Assembly: GCA_938017985.1 (NCBI GenBank)
Contig: CALIKS010000020.1
Span: forward strand, 1-53,629
DNA length: 53,629 bases
DNA from: an uncultured archaeon
GTDB lineage: Archaea; Thermoproteota; Nitrososphaeria_A; Caldarchaeales; Calditenuaceae
Direction of reading: 5' to 3'
The notes under the pieces were generated by a model. That model was given only the letters and a program-made list of their open reading frames with translations. It was not told where the DNA came from and ran no database searches. Both the position numbers and the translations under genes were made by a program. Positions 9,359 through 18,119 of the stretch are shown here, piece by piece. Within the stretch, counting starts at the first letter, position 1, and each line of letters begins with the position of its first letter.

Positions 9359-9387
9359 AGAAAAAATAACTGTGATGCAAACGAGAA

Positions 9388-9395
9388 ATATTTAA
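9388..9395 (+). promoter_or_regulatory. Putative TATA box upstream of tRNA-Glu
   Basis: ATATTTAA preceded by purine-rich BRE-like CGAGAA, about 35-42 nt before tRNA. Confidence 0.5.
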
Positions 9396-9429
9396 GAGGA
9401 TCCGTATGATTTAGGCTTTACAGGAAAAA

Positions 9430-9504
9430 GCTCCGGTAGTATAGCCCGGTCAAGTATGCGGGCCTCTCGAGCCCGAGACCCGGGTTCAAATCCCGGCCGG
9501 AGCA
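9430..9504 (+). tRNA. tRNA-Glu (anticodon CTC)
   Basis: GCTCCGG/CCGGAGC acceptor; anticodon arm CGGGC-CTCTCGA-GCCCG; GGGTTCAAATCCC T-arm. Confidence 0.94.
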
Positions 9505-9507
9505 ATT

Positions 9508-10518
9508 TTAATATAAATGACATGCGACTAGATGTTTAGGCCTAACTTCTACTAGCTTGGGCTCGACTTGCTTACATATCTCCATAGCGTAGAGGCATCT
9601 TGGATGGAATCTACATCCGATTGGGGGATTGACGGGGCTAGGCGGCTCGCCAGGTAGCAGTATTCTTTTTCTCTTACTTTCGGGGTCAGGTACAGGTATC
9701 GCTGAGAAAAGAGCTTGCGTGTAGGGATGTAGAGGATTGTTAAATATCTCTTTGGTCTCAGCTAACTCAACTACTTTTCCTAAATACATCACCGCGATTC
9801 TATCACTGATTGCCTCTATTATCGAGAGGTCGTGACTGATGAATAGATACGTAAGATTCATTTTCTTCTGCATTTCTTTGAATAACTCGAGCAGTGAGGC
9901 CCTGACCGAGACGTCTACAGATGAGGTGGGCTCATCTAGAATAACAAAGCTTGGATTAGTTATGAGTGCTCTAGCTATTGCTATTCTCTGCTTCTGCCCT
10001 CCACTAAACTCATGTGGATACCTATACAAATGCTCCCTGCCAAGTCCAACCTTCTCTAGAATCTCTAACACTCTCGCCTCGGCTTCTGCGCCTTTACATA
10101 TCCCTTGTACAATTAAGGGCTCGGCCACGATGTCCTTGACCAGCATTCTCGGATTCAGCGAAGTGGTGGGATTCTGATACACAATCTGCATGAATCTTCT
10201 CAGACTTCTAAGCTTAGCACCCTCGATCTTTGCAATTTCTAGTATGCCGTCATGGCTCTGAATTAGAGGGGTATCGGGGATTTTTCCCTCAGGGTCAAAG
10301 AATATCTGTCCGGCATCTGGTTTGTACAGCCTAATCAAGGTCTTGGCTAGAGTGGTCTTGCCGCAACCAGACTCGCCCACCAGGCCAAGCGTTTCCTCCT
10401 TCCTTACACTTATTGTGACTCTATCCACAGCCTTAACATCGCCGATCTTTCTGCCAAAGAGGCCACTCTTAACTGGAAAATACTTCACTAAGTCTTTCGT
10501 ATAAATTATGTTAGTCAT
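9508..10518 (-). CDS. Oligopeptide/dipeptide ABC transporter ATP-binding protein (DppF/OppF type)
   Basis: Walker A GESGCGKT, FSGGQKQRIAIARAL signature, C-terminal oligopeptide motif PPIGCRFHPRCLYAM; start likely ATG at 10518. Confidence 0.9.
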   Translation of the reverse strand: MTNIIYTKDLVKYFPVKSGLFGRKIGDVKAVDRVTISVRKEETLGLVGESGCGKTTLAKTLIRLYKPDAGQIFFDPEGKIPDTPLIQSHDGILEIAKIEGAKLRSLRRFMQIVYQNPTTSLNPRMLVKDIVAEPLIVQGICKGAEAEARVLEILEKVGLGREHLYRYPHEFSGGQKQRIAIARALITNPSFVILDEPTSSVDVSVRASLLELFKEMQKKMNLTYLFISHDLSIIEAISDRIAVMYLGKVVELAETKEIFNNPLHPYTQALFSAIPVPDPESKRKRILLPGEPPSPVNPPIGCRFHPRCLYAMEICKQVEPKLVEVRPKHLVACHLY

Positions 10519-11686
10519 CACTCTCACCTTCGTAAAGTAGACATGCAACATAGTGGTCTTCTGATACCTTGACCAGTCTAGGCATAATCTCCTTACATTT
10601 ATTCATCATGTAGGCGCATCTTGGATGAAACCTACAGCCACTCGGAGGATCAACCAGGTTAGGTACTGTTCCAGGAATTGATTTTAAGGGCGATCCAGGC
10701 CTAGGAATAGACTCGAGAAGACCCTTGGTGTAGGGATGAAGCGGGTTTCTAAACAATTCCTTTACAGGTGCGACTTCTACGACAGAACCAGCATACATTA
10801 CAGCTACTCTGTCACTTATCTCTGCGACTACGCCCATGTCATGCGTTATGTAAATAATTGAGGAGCCAAATTTTTCCTTTAGTCGATTTATTAGATCAAG
10901 TATTTGCGCCTGAACGGTTACGTCTAAGTTGGTGGTAGGCTCATCAGCGATTAATAAGAGGGGTGAGCACGCTAGAGCGATAGCTATTACTATTCGTTGC
11001 TGCATACCGCCACTTAATTCATGTGGATATGCATCAATGACTCTCCCGGGGTCAGGTATCTCCATTAATTTAAGCAGCTCAACTATTTCTTGTCTTATGA
11101 CTTGTCTCAATCTTCTTTTTGTGATGTCGCGGATAATTGGAATTTTCTGAATTATCTTTAATCTGACATCGGATGGATTGTTAAGCATTTCTTTATATGT
11201 CCACGTTTCAAGCCTTGTCCATAAGTCGTATTCGTTATCTTTCTCTTTCTTGATAACTTCGATTGACTTTTCAACCATTTCTCTAAGTCTATGGGCAAGA
11301 ATAGCCTCGGTAATTTGTTCTCCAACCTTACAAACAGGGTCTAGTGCAGCATTTGGTTCTTGAAATATCATAGAAATTTCTTTTCCTCTTATTTGAAGAA
11401 GCTGATGCTCATTCATTCTTAGTATATCGATAACGGAGCTGTCTCTTTTTCTGAATAAAATATTGCCATCTTCAACTCTTCCAGGAGAAGGAGTTAATGC
11501 TAGTATTGTGAGCGCAGTTACTGACTTTCCACTACCGGTCTCACCCACTATTCCAAGCGTCTCGCCCTTTCTAATTTTCAGGGACGCTTTTTCTACAGCC
11601 TTAACTATTCCTTCATAGGTGTAGAATCTAACAGTCAGGTCATTGACTTTAAGTTGTTCTTCCAGGCTGAGTGGTTTATTGCTCAT
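10511..11686 (-). CDS. Oligopeptide/dipeptide ABC transporter ATP-binding protein (DppD/OppD type)
   Basis: GETGSGKS, LSGGMQQRIVIAIAL and PPSGCRFHPRCAYM motifs. Confidence 0.9.
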   Translation of the reverse strand: MSNKPLSLEEQLKVNDLTVRFYTYEGIVKAVEKASLKIRKGETLGIVGETGSGKSVTALTILALTPSPGRVEDGNILFRKRDSSVIDILRMNEHQLLQIRGKEISMIFQEPNAALDPVCKVGEQITEAILAHRLREMVEKSIEVIKKEKDNEYDLWTRLETWTYKEMLNNPSDVRLKIIQKIPIIRDITKRRLRQVIRQEIVELLKLMEIPDPGRVIDAYPHELSGGMQQRIVIAIALACSPLLLIADEPTTNLDVTVQAQILDLINRLKEKFGSSIIYITHDMGVVAEISDRVAVMYAGSVVEVAPVKELFRNPLHPYTKGLLESIPRPGSPLKSIPGTVPNLVDPPSGCRFHPRCAYMMNKCKEIMPRLVKVSEDHYVACLLYEGESDD

Positions 11687-11693
11687 TTTTTTC

Positions 11694-12614
11694 TCACCTT
11701 CTTCTCAGCATAGGGTCTAGCACGTCTCTGAGCGCGTCTCCTAGGAGGTTCCATCCCATAACAAATAGGAATAGGAATACTCCTGGTATTGTGTAGACGT
11801 GCCAATAAGCGAATGGGTTTGCAGCTGTTCCAGTAATCCAGTTTCTAGAAAGTGATATGAGTTGTCCCCAGTCTGCGTATCCTTCGGGAGGACCTAGGCC
11901 TAAGAAGCTTAAAGCAGCCGCGACCAATATTATTGAGCCAATGTCGAGTGATGCATAGACTAATAGTGGAAATATCGCGTTTGGTAAGATATGCCTGATG
12001 ATTATTCTGAGATTTGAGCAGCCTATTGTTTTGGCTGCTTCAACGAAGTCTTCTGCAGATATTCTTAGGAACTCGCCTCTGACTAGTCGCGCGTATCCAG
12101 GCCAGCCAACGAGGATTAATGCAAGAGTTATGCTATCAAGACCGGGGCCAAAGGCTACGACCAAAGCCATTGCTAATATCAGGGATGGAAATGCAAGTAT
12201 TATGTCTGTCAGCCTCATTAGTACTTCGTCTATGACGCCCTTATAGTAGCCGGCTAGGCTCCCCACAGCTATTCCAATAAATGCGCTCATTGCAACTACT
12301 AATACGCCTATCCTGTAGGCAGCCCTAGTTCCCCAAATTATTCCATAGTACAAGTCATACTGTCCTTGGGTAGTGCCGAATGCATGTTCTGGGCTTGGTG
12401 GCTGGGGCTCAGGAAAATAGCCAGCTCTAGGAATGATGTAGGGGTCCCTTCCAGGAGGTGGTGGGGCTAAAATGTGGGCAAATATAGCGATAACAGCGAA
12501 AGAAATCACTATTGCTAAACCAACTAGGGATAATGGATTCTCTCTTATCCTATTAAGAATAAATTTGGTCTCTTTTAAGCGCGGACTTTCTTCAATCTTT
12601 ATCCATCGAATCAC
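11694..12614 (-). CDS. Oligopeptide/dipeptide ABC transporter permease (DppC type)
   Basis: Multiple TM; LVGWPGYARLVRGEFLRISAEDFVEAAKTIGCSNLRIIIRHILPN EAA-like loop. Confidence 0.9.
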   Translation of the reverse strand: MIRWIKIEESPRLKETKFILNRIRENPLSLVGLAIVISFAVIAIFAHILAPPPPGRDPYIIPRAGYFPEPQPPSPEHAFGTTQGQYDLYYGIIWGTRAAYRIGVLVVAMSAFIGIAVGSLAGYYKGVIDEVLMRLTDIILAFPSLILAMALVVAFGPGLDSITLALILVGWPGYARLVRGEFLRISAEDFVEAAKTIGCSNLRIIIRHILPNAIFPLLVYASLDIGSIILVAAALSFLGLGPPEGYADWGQLISLSRNWITGTAANPFAYWHVYTIPGVFLFLFVMGWNLLGDALRDVLDPMLRRR

Positions 12615-12620
12615 TTATAG

Positions 12621-13658
12621 TCACCCCAGTCTTATCCTTGGGTCTATGTAAGCGTAGAGTATATCCACGATTAGGTTGGCGAGTATGAATAATATGCCTG
12701 CAAAGAGAGCAAATCCTAGTACTGCTGGAATATCAAGTTGTGTCGCGGCATGTGCTGCAAAGTAACCTACACCTTTAAACTCAAACACGGTCTCTGTGAT
12801 AACTACGCCTGAAAGCATTCCAGCAGCTAAGAGTCCAGAGAGAGTTATTACTGGGATTAATGCATTTCTTGTGGCGTGTCTATCTATCACGGTTTTCTCG
12901 TCTAGTCCCCTTGCTCTCGCCGCCGTGATGTACATTTTATTGAGCTGTTCCAGCATGCTTGACCTCATAACCCTCATTATTAATGCTACATTAATCGTCG
13001 TGAGAGTAATGACAGGCAAGACTAGATGATATATCGCATCTAGGAAGACTGAAAAGTTAAGATTGATGAGTGCATCAATCGTGTATAGTCCAGTGTAGAG
13101 TTTGAACTCTCCAGACCTCACGAGCGCCTCAGCCCACTCGCTGAGCCTTCCAGGTGGAAAAACTCCCATGCCACCGTAAAAAATAGCTAATAGGACTATT
13201 CCAAGCCAGAAAGATGGAAGTGACCATCCAATGATTGCTACAACTCTGCTTGCATGATCTATTACTGTATTTCGTTTAATGGCTGAAAGCTTGCCAAGAT
13301 AGATTCCAAATAGTATTATGAGTGGTGTTGAGTAAATTGCAAGTTCAGCCGTAGCTGGGAAACGCGTTACTAAGGCATCTAATACCTTCATGTGTAGTGA
13401 TTGAGACCATCCAAGGTTTCCCTGAATTACTTGTGTTATCCAATTAAAGTACTGAATATAGACAGGCCTATCTAGACCATATTTAGCTATTATTTCTTTA
13501 ACGAATCGTGCCTGTCTTGGTTCCGTAATGTAGAGGGCGGCACGCTCTATAGGGTCAAACAACTGAGTTATAGCAAATACTAAAACGGTCATACCAATCA
13601 AAGTGGGAACTAAAAGAATTAGTCTCCGAGCAATGTATGTTCTTAGGTTAGAGCTCAT
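12621..13658 (-). CDS. Oligopeptide/dipeptide ABC transporter permease (DppB type)
   Basis: N-terminal ARRLILLVPTLIGMTVLVFAI; MRSSMLEQLNKMYITAARARGLDEKTVI loop. Confidence 0.9.
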   Translation of the reverse strand: MSSNLRTYIARRLILLVPTLIGMTVLVFAITQLFDPIERAALYITEPRQARFVKEIIAKYGLDRPVYIQYFNWITQVIQGNLGWSQSLHMKVLDALVTRFPATAELAIYSTPLIILFGIYLGKLSAIKRNTVIDHASRVVAIIGWSLPSFWLGIVLLAIFYGGMGVFPPGRLSEWAEALVRSGEFKLYTGLYTIDALINLNFSVFLDAIYHLVLPVITLTTINVALIMRVMRSSMLEQLNKMYITAARARGLDEKTVIDRHATRNALIPVITLSGLLAAGMLSGVVITETVFEFKGVGYFAAHAATQLDIPAVLGFALFAGILFILANLIVDILYAYIDPRIRLG

Positions 13659-13737
13659 TATTTTCTTAACAATTGGCTAAGGCATTATTTAAGTATAGGA
13701 ATAAAAAATAAAAAAGAGTTAAATATTGTGGATGGGT

Positions 13738-15627
13738 TTACGTGTATCCTTTAGATAGGTCGTAGAAATAGATTCCTGGATGAATCGGGTTATAGTACCA
13801 TCCTTGAACCCAGTCTCTCTCCCAGTGGCGTCCGAGGTTCTGAACAAGGGCAAAGCTAGGAACATCCTCGTAATAGAGACGCTGCAACTCATAGTATATC
13901 TCCTTTCTCTTTGCGGGGTCGGTTTCAGATATTCCTCTCTCTATTAGTTCATCGACATGTGGATTGCTGTATCCTTGCCAAGCTGAGAACGCGCCATGAG
14001 AATGCATAAACGGATGAACAAAGTTGTGCGGGTCAGGATAATCTGCTAACCAGCCTATAATGAATAATGGCAGCTGGCCTCGAACCATTGCCCTCAGATA
14101 AGTCGGCCACTCTACTCCTCTTATGTAGATCTTGAATTTCGGATTTAGTTTTTCAATGTTTTCCTTCAGAATCTCGGCAGCGGTCTTTCTCGGAACGTTC
14201 CCAACATTGTAAAGTATCTCTAAGTAAAATCCCTTCTCCCATACCTCACCGTTATATGCCTTTTTGAAGTACTCCTCGGCCTTGGCTAAGTCAAATTTAT
14301 ACATCGGTTGGTCGGGATTATAGAAAGGCAACCCCTCAGGTATTGGACCGGGGACCTGCTTTGCCTCACCCAACCAAGCCTGCTCAATGAAGGTATTCCA
14401 GTCAAAAGCATACGCAAATGCCTTCCTTACGTTAATGTCGGCGAAGAAGTCAGGCGGTATTCCCTTCCCATCTAGTTTCCCACTCCCTATGTACGGACTA
14501 TTAGGATCGATGCTCAGCGTGAAGAATACTGCGTCCAGCGCTAAAACTGGTAGGTCCTTAATGACTCTAATTCCCTCAGCTCCTTCAAGCTCCTTGATAT
14601 TAGCCCTAGGTACATAAACAATATCAGCATCGCCTTGGAGAAACATTAGTTTTCTTGTCGACCACTCATCAACCTTCTTAATTACAGCTCTCGCTATCTT
14701 CGCGGGCCCCCTCCAATAATCATCAAATCTGACTAATGAAACTTCCTTGCCGTGTTCCCACCTCTCTAATTTGAACGGCCCTGATCCACAGTCAACCTCC
14801 TGAAGTTCAGGAGTTTCAGGATTATTATAATCCTGCCAATCCTCTTCTGTTCCAGGCCATGCACCATTCTGAATGGCGCATTCCTTATCCACTATGCTTG
14901 CCCACGTCTGGCTAAGTATTTGGAAGAATGTCGTTATTGGGTAAGGTCTCGCTAAGTGGAATACAACGTTGTTTCCCTCAACCTCTACTGCTCTGTCTAT
15001 CTGCTCAAAAGTAACTATTATCTCGCCTGTCTCTGGGTCACGCGTACTCTCAACACCAAGCAGTGGTTCAAGAAGCATCCAGACAGGTCCACCGTCCCTA
15101 TCCTGCACCATTGCCCTCTCAAAAGAGTACTCAACGTCTTCAGGCGTTATCTCTCCACCCGCATGCGTCTTTATGCCCTTCCTAATCGGGAAAATAATGG
15201 TCATACCATCATCCTTAATTAATCCGTTCTCGACTGTAGGTACTTTCTCAGCTATCATCGGAATAAACTCATCAACCTTTTCTCTGTTAAAGAATATGAG
15301 CGTCTCATAGATGTTAAAGATCACCTCACCACTCGCGGTATCGTATGCCCACGCAGGATCTAACGTCTCAGGCTCACCAATAGTAGCCTCTATGATTGTG
15401 TCTGGATTTTTAATAGGTGGTCTCACAGGAGTAGTTATCGGCGTTGTAGGCGGGGCTGTTGTAGTAATTATAGTAGTTATCACAGTTGTCGTTGTTGGTT
15501 GCGCAGTAAGCGAGATATAGACTCCTACACTAATGCCGATGGCGGCAATCAAGATCGCAACAATTAGAATCGCTGCAACTTTACTTACAGCCTTTATTTT
15601 TTTCAAGTACATCTTACACAGAAACAA
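13738..15627 (-). CDS. Family 5 extracellular solute-binding protein (peptide ABC transporter)
   Basis: Signal/TM N-terminus followed by Thr-rich linker; PETLDPAWAYDTASGEVIFNIYETL and WLADYPDPHNFVHPFMHS motifs. Confidence 0.9.
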   Translation of the reverse strand: MFLCKMYLKKIKAVSKVAAILIVAILIAAIGISVGVYISLTAQPTTTTVITTIITTTAPPTTPITTPVRPPIKNPDTIIEATIGEPETLDPAWAYDTASGEVIFNIYETLIFFNREKVDEFIPMIAEKVPTVENGLIKDDGMTIIFPIRKGIKTHAGGEITPEDVEYSFERAMVQDRDGGPVWMLLEPLLGVESTRDPETGEIIVTFEQIDRAVEVEGNNVVFHLARPYPITTFFQILSQTWASIVDKECAIQNGAWPGTEEDWQDYNNPETPELQEVDCGSGPFKLERWEHGKEVSLVRFDDYWRGPAKIARAVIKKVDEWSTRKLMFLQGDADIVYVPRANIKELEGAEGIRVIKDLPVLALDAVFFTLSIDPNSPYIGSGKLDGKGIPPDFFADINVRKAFAYAFDWNTFIEQAWLGEAKQVPGPIPEGLPFYNPDQPMYKFDLAKAEEYFKKAYNGEVWEKGFYLEILYNVGNVPRKTAAEILKENIEKLNPKFKIYIRGVEWPTYLRAMVRGQLPLFIIGWLADYPDPHNFVHPFMHSHGAFSAWQGYSNPHVDELIERGISETDPAKRKEIYYELQRLYYEDVPSFALVQNLGRHWERDWVQGWYYNPIHPGIYFYDLSKGYT

Positions 15628-16094
15628 TTACACCCTAATAAATATTTTTACGACAAACTCATAACGCTCCCTCTCACAATAAAGAACAAGCTCATAAATA
15701 ATAAAAATTTTAATCAACTTTATTATTAATTATGGAGTTATTTACGATCTAGACTTTTTCTAACGTTGAGTTATTCGCAGAGATATAGATTGTATGTTCG
15801 CGGTGGCAACATATAATGTTTTAGACGGAGATTATGCCTAATGAAGCTCTGCTTCTCTTCTATCGGCCTACATAGTTAATGCTGAGGAAGACGTTAAGAT
15901 GGTTTGAGGAAATGGCTTATTTGTTCCACAACACTATTAAAGACTACAAATTTAAGAAACATTAATGCGTTTTGGAGCAAGAACACTACATTATTTATAG
16001 ATCTACTGTAGCGGCATTGGCCTATGAGTTTAAGTTAAATAGGCTCTGCTTTAATGCATTTTAGAGTCGAATAATGGCTTGACTCGAGCGTTTT

Positions 16095-17702
16095 TTGATT
16101 AGCTTTGCGTCTCCTAACTATGCATGGAAAAACCAATTAATTAGTACATTCATGTTATTAATAGTCCTTGGTGTGTCACAGGAATTATACATTCCGGACG
16201 AGTTAGCCCTAAACTCTCGACTAGTAGAGAGATTGATAGAGGAGGGCAGGATAAGGAATAAGGTAATCATTCATAAGTATCTTCTTAGAGATCTTGAGGA
16301 TAAGCTTGCGAATGGTGACGATGCTGGAATAAATGCGCTTATATCTCTGAGGACGATTTGTGAAAAGGTAGGCGTCAAGCTAGAGTTTACTGGTAGGGAT
16401 GACTACGAGGGAGATGTCAGGAGCGCGCTAAGGGAGCTTGCTTCGTCGTTGGGGGGAACGATTGTGACGTCTGACCCCATTATGGCGAAGGTATGCGAGG
16501 CGATGGGGATAAGCGTATTGTATGCTGCTCCTAGGGGATTGATAGAGATTGATAGGTTGTTTGTGGATGGTGTGATGTCGTTGCATTTGAAGGAGGGTGT
16601 TAATCCACGGGTTAAGAGGGGCGGGCCTGGGAACTGGTATTTTGAGGAGATATCTAGCATGCCGATGAGTCGGGAAAAACTAGAGTTGATAATAGCTCAG
16701 CTGATGGAGCAGGTGTATGCTGAGTATGGTAGAGAATCTTTTCTTGAAGTTAATAAGCGTGGTGCAACAATACTTCAGCTTCGTGATTATAGGGTTGTGA
16801 TTACTAGGCCGCCGTTCAGTGATGGTCTCGAGGTCACGATAGTTAAGCCAATAGTGCGTAAGAGTCTTGTAGATTATAAATTGCCTGAAGAATTGCTCAA
16901 TAGGCTCGTGGAGAGGGCTGAGGGAATTCTGATTGCTGGTCCGCCTGGAATGGGTAAGTCTACTTTTGCGCAGGCGCTTGCTGAGTATTATAGGGATCTT
17001 AGGAGGGTGGTTAAGACTATTGAGAGTCCGCGGGATTTGCAGCTTCCTTCGGATGTTACTCAGTATTCTAAGAGTGCGTCTAAGGAGGGTGAGCTTTATG
17101 ATGTATTGTTGTTGAGTAGGCCGGATTATACCGTGTTTGATGAGATGAGGGGTCCTGAGGACTTTGAGATCTTTATTGATCTTCGTCTCGCGGGGATAGG
17201 GATGGTTGGTGTGATTCATGCGACGACTCCGATAGATGCCATTCAGCGTGTTGCTAATAGGGTCGAGATTGGTGTTTTGCCGTCTATTATTGATACTGTG
17301 ATTTTTATGGATCGGGGTGAGGTCTCGAAGATTTATGTCTTGGAGATGGTTGTTAAGGTGCCTATGGGGCTCAAGAAGGCCGACCTGTCTAGGCCGACTG
17401 TTCTGGTTAGGAACTTTCTGAGCGGCGAGGTGGAGTATGAGTTGTATGTTTTTGGTGAGCGGACCTTTATTGTGCCTGTTGAGAGGAGTGAGCATCCCGA
17501 GGAGGGCAGAATTAGTAACTTGGTTTCGAGTATCTTGGGAAGGTATGTTCGTGGATATGAGCTCAGGCTGGAGGACGGTGTTCTGAGGCTTAGGATTCCT
17601 CAAGAATACATGAAGGTCTATGTCAAGAGGTGTCAGCGGAAGCTTTATCGTCTCTGCAGGGAGCTGAATATAGGTCTGCAAGTGACGAGTAAGGCGGATT
17701 AG
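16095..17702 (+). CDS. PIN-domain / PilT-type ATPase / KH-domain protein (archaeal COG1855-like)
   Basis: PIN-like N-terminus (IPDELAL..., TIVTSDPIMAKV), ATPase GPPGMGKSTFAQALAEYY, Walker B YTVFDEMR. Confidence 0.8.
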   Translation: MISFASPNYAWKNQLISTFMLLIVLGVSQELYIPDELALNSRLVERLIEEGRIRNKVIIHKYLLRDLEDKLANGDDAGINALISLRTICEKVGVKLEFTGRDDYEGDVRSALRELASSLGGTIVTSDPIMAKVCEAMGISVLYAAPRGLIEIDRLFVDGVMSLHLKEGVNPRVKRGGPGNWYFEEISSMPMSREKLELIIAQLMEQVYAEYGRESFLEVNKRGATILQLRDYRVVITRPPFSDGLEVTIVKPIVRKSLVDYKLPEELLNRLVERAEGILIAGPPGMGKSTFAQALAEYYRDLRRVVKTIESPRDLQLPSDVTQYSKSASKEGELYDVLLLSRPDYTVFDEMRGPEDFEIFIDLRLAGIGMVGVIHATTPIDAIQRVANRVEIGVLPSIIDTVIFMDRGEVSKIYVLEMVVKVPMGLKKADLSRPTVLVRNFLSGEVEYELYVFGERTFIVPVERSEHPEEGRISNLVSSILGRYVRGYELRLEDGVLRLRIPQEYMKVYVKRCQRKLYRLCRELNIGLQVTSKAD

Positions 17703-17710
17703 TTCTTCTA

Positions 17711-17785
17711 CGGGCCCGGTGGGACTTGAACCCACGATCTGCGGCTTAGGAGGCCGCCGCCTTATCCATACTAGGCCACGGGCCC
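17711..17785 (-). tRNA. tRNA-Arg (anticodon CCT)
   Basis: Reverse complement GGGCCCG...GCGGC-CTCCTAA-GCCGC...GTGGGTTCAAGTCCCAC...CGGGCCC. Confidence 0.94.
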
Positions 17786-17870
17786 GTGAGGTTTTTCTAG
17801 TATTTTTTATTACTGGTGGATATTTAAGTTGTTGTTTATTTATTTTTCTGGTGTTGTTCAGACTTAAATC

Positions 17871-18101
17871 ATGGTTTGTTGGTTTGGTTTTGGGTGGATT
17901 TGCTGTTTGGCTGCTCCTCGGGTTGGGGTTGTTTTGAGGATTGTGGTTAAGGCTCTCGGCGTCCTTGGACTTGTGCTGTCTTTGAGGCTCTTGTTTGATT
18001 TTGTTAGTGTTGAGTTTGGTTTTGCTTCTGTTTTTCCCGCTGTTGGTTTCTTTGTTTTGGTGTTGCTCTTGGTTGCGAGTGTTTTGGCGCTGTTGAGCTG
18101 A
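17871..18101 (+). CDS. Possible small two-TM membrane protein
   Basis: Open frame ending just before thrC, LRIVVKALGVLGLVLSLRLLFDFV...FFVLVLLLVASVLALL; could be an artefact of GT-rich composition. Confidence 0.35.
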   Translation: MVCWFGFGWICCLAAPRVGVVLRIVVKALGVLGLVLSLRLLFDFVSVEFGFASVFPAVGFFVLVLLLVASVLALLS

Positions 18102-18119
18102 TTGTTGGGTAGTTGTTTT

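Noticed and set aside
13738-15627. Thr-rich low-complexity N-terminus of the solute-binding protein as a novel repeat
   Set aside because: A Thr/Pro linker between TM anchor and binding domain is common in archaeal binding proteins.
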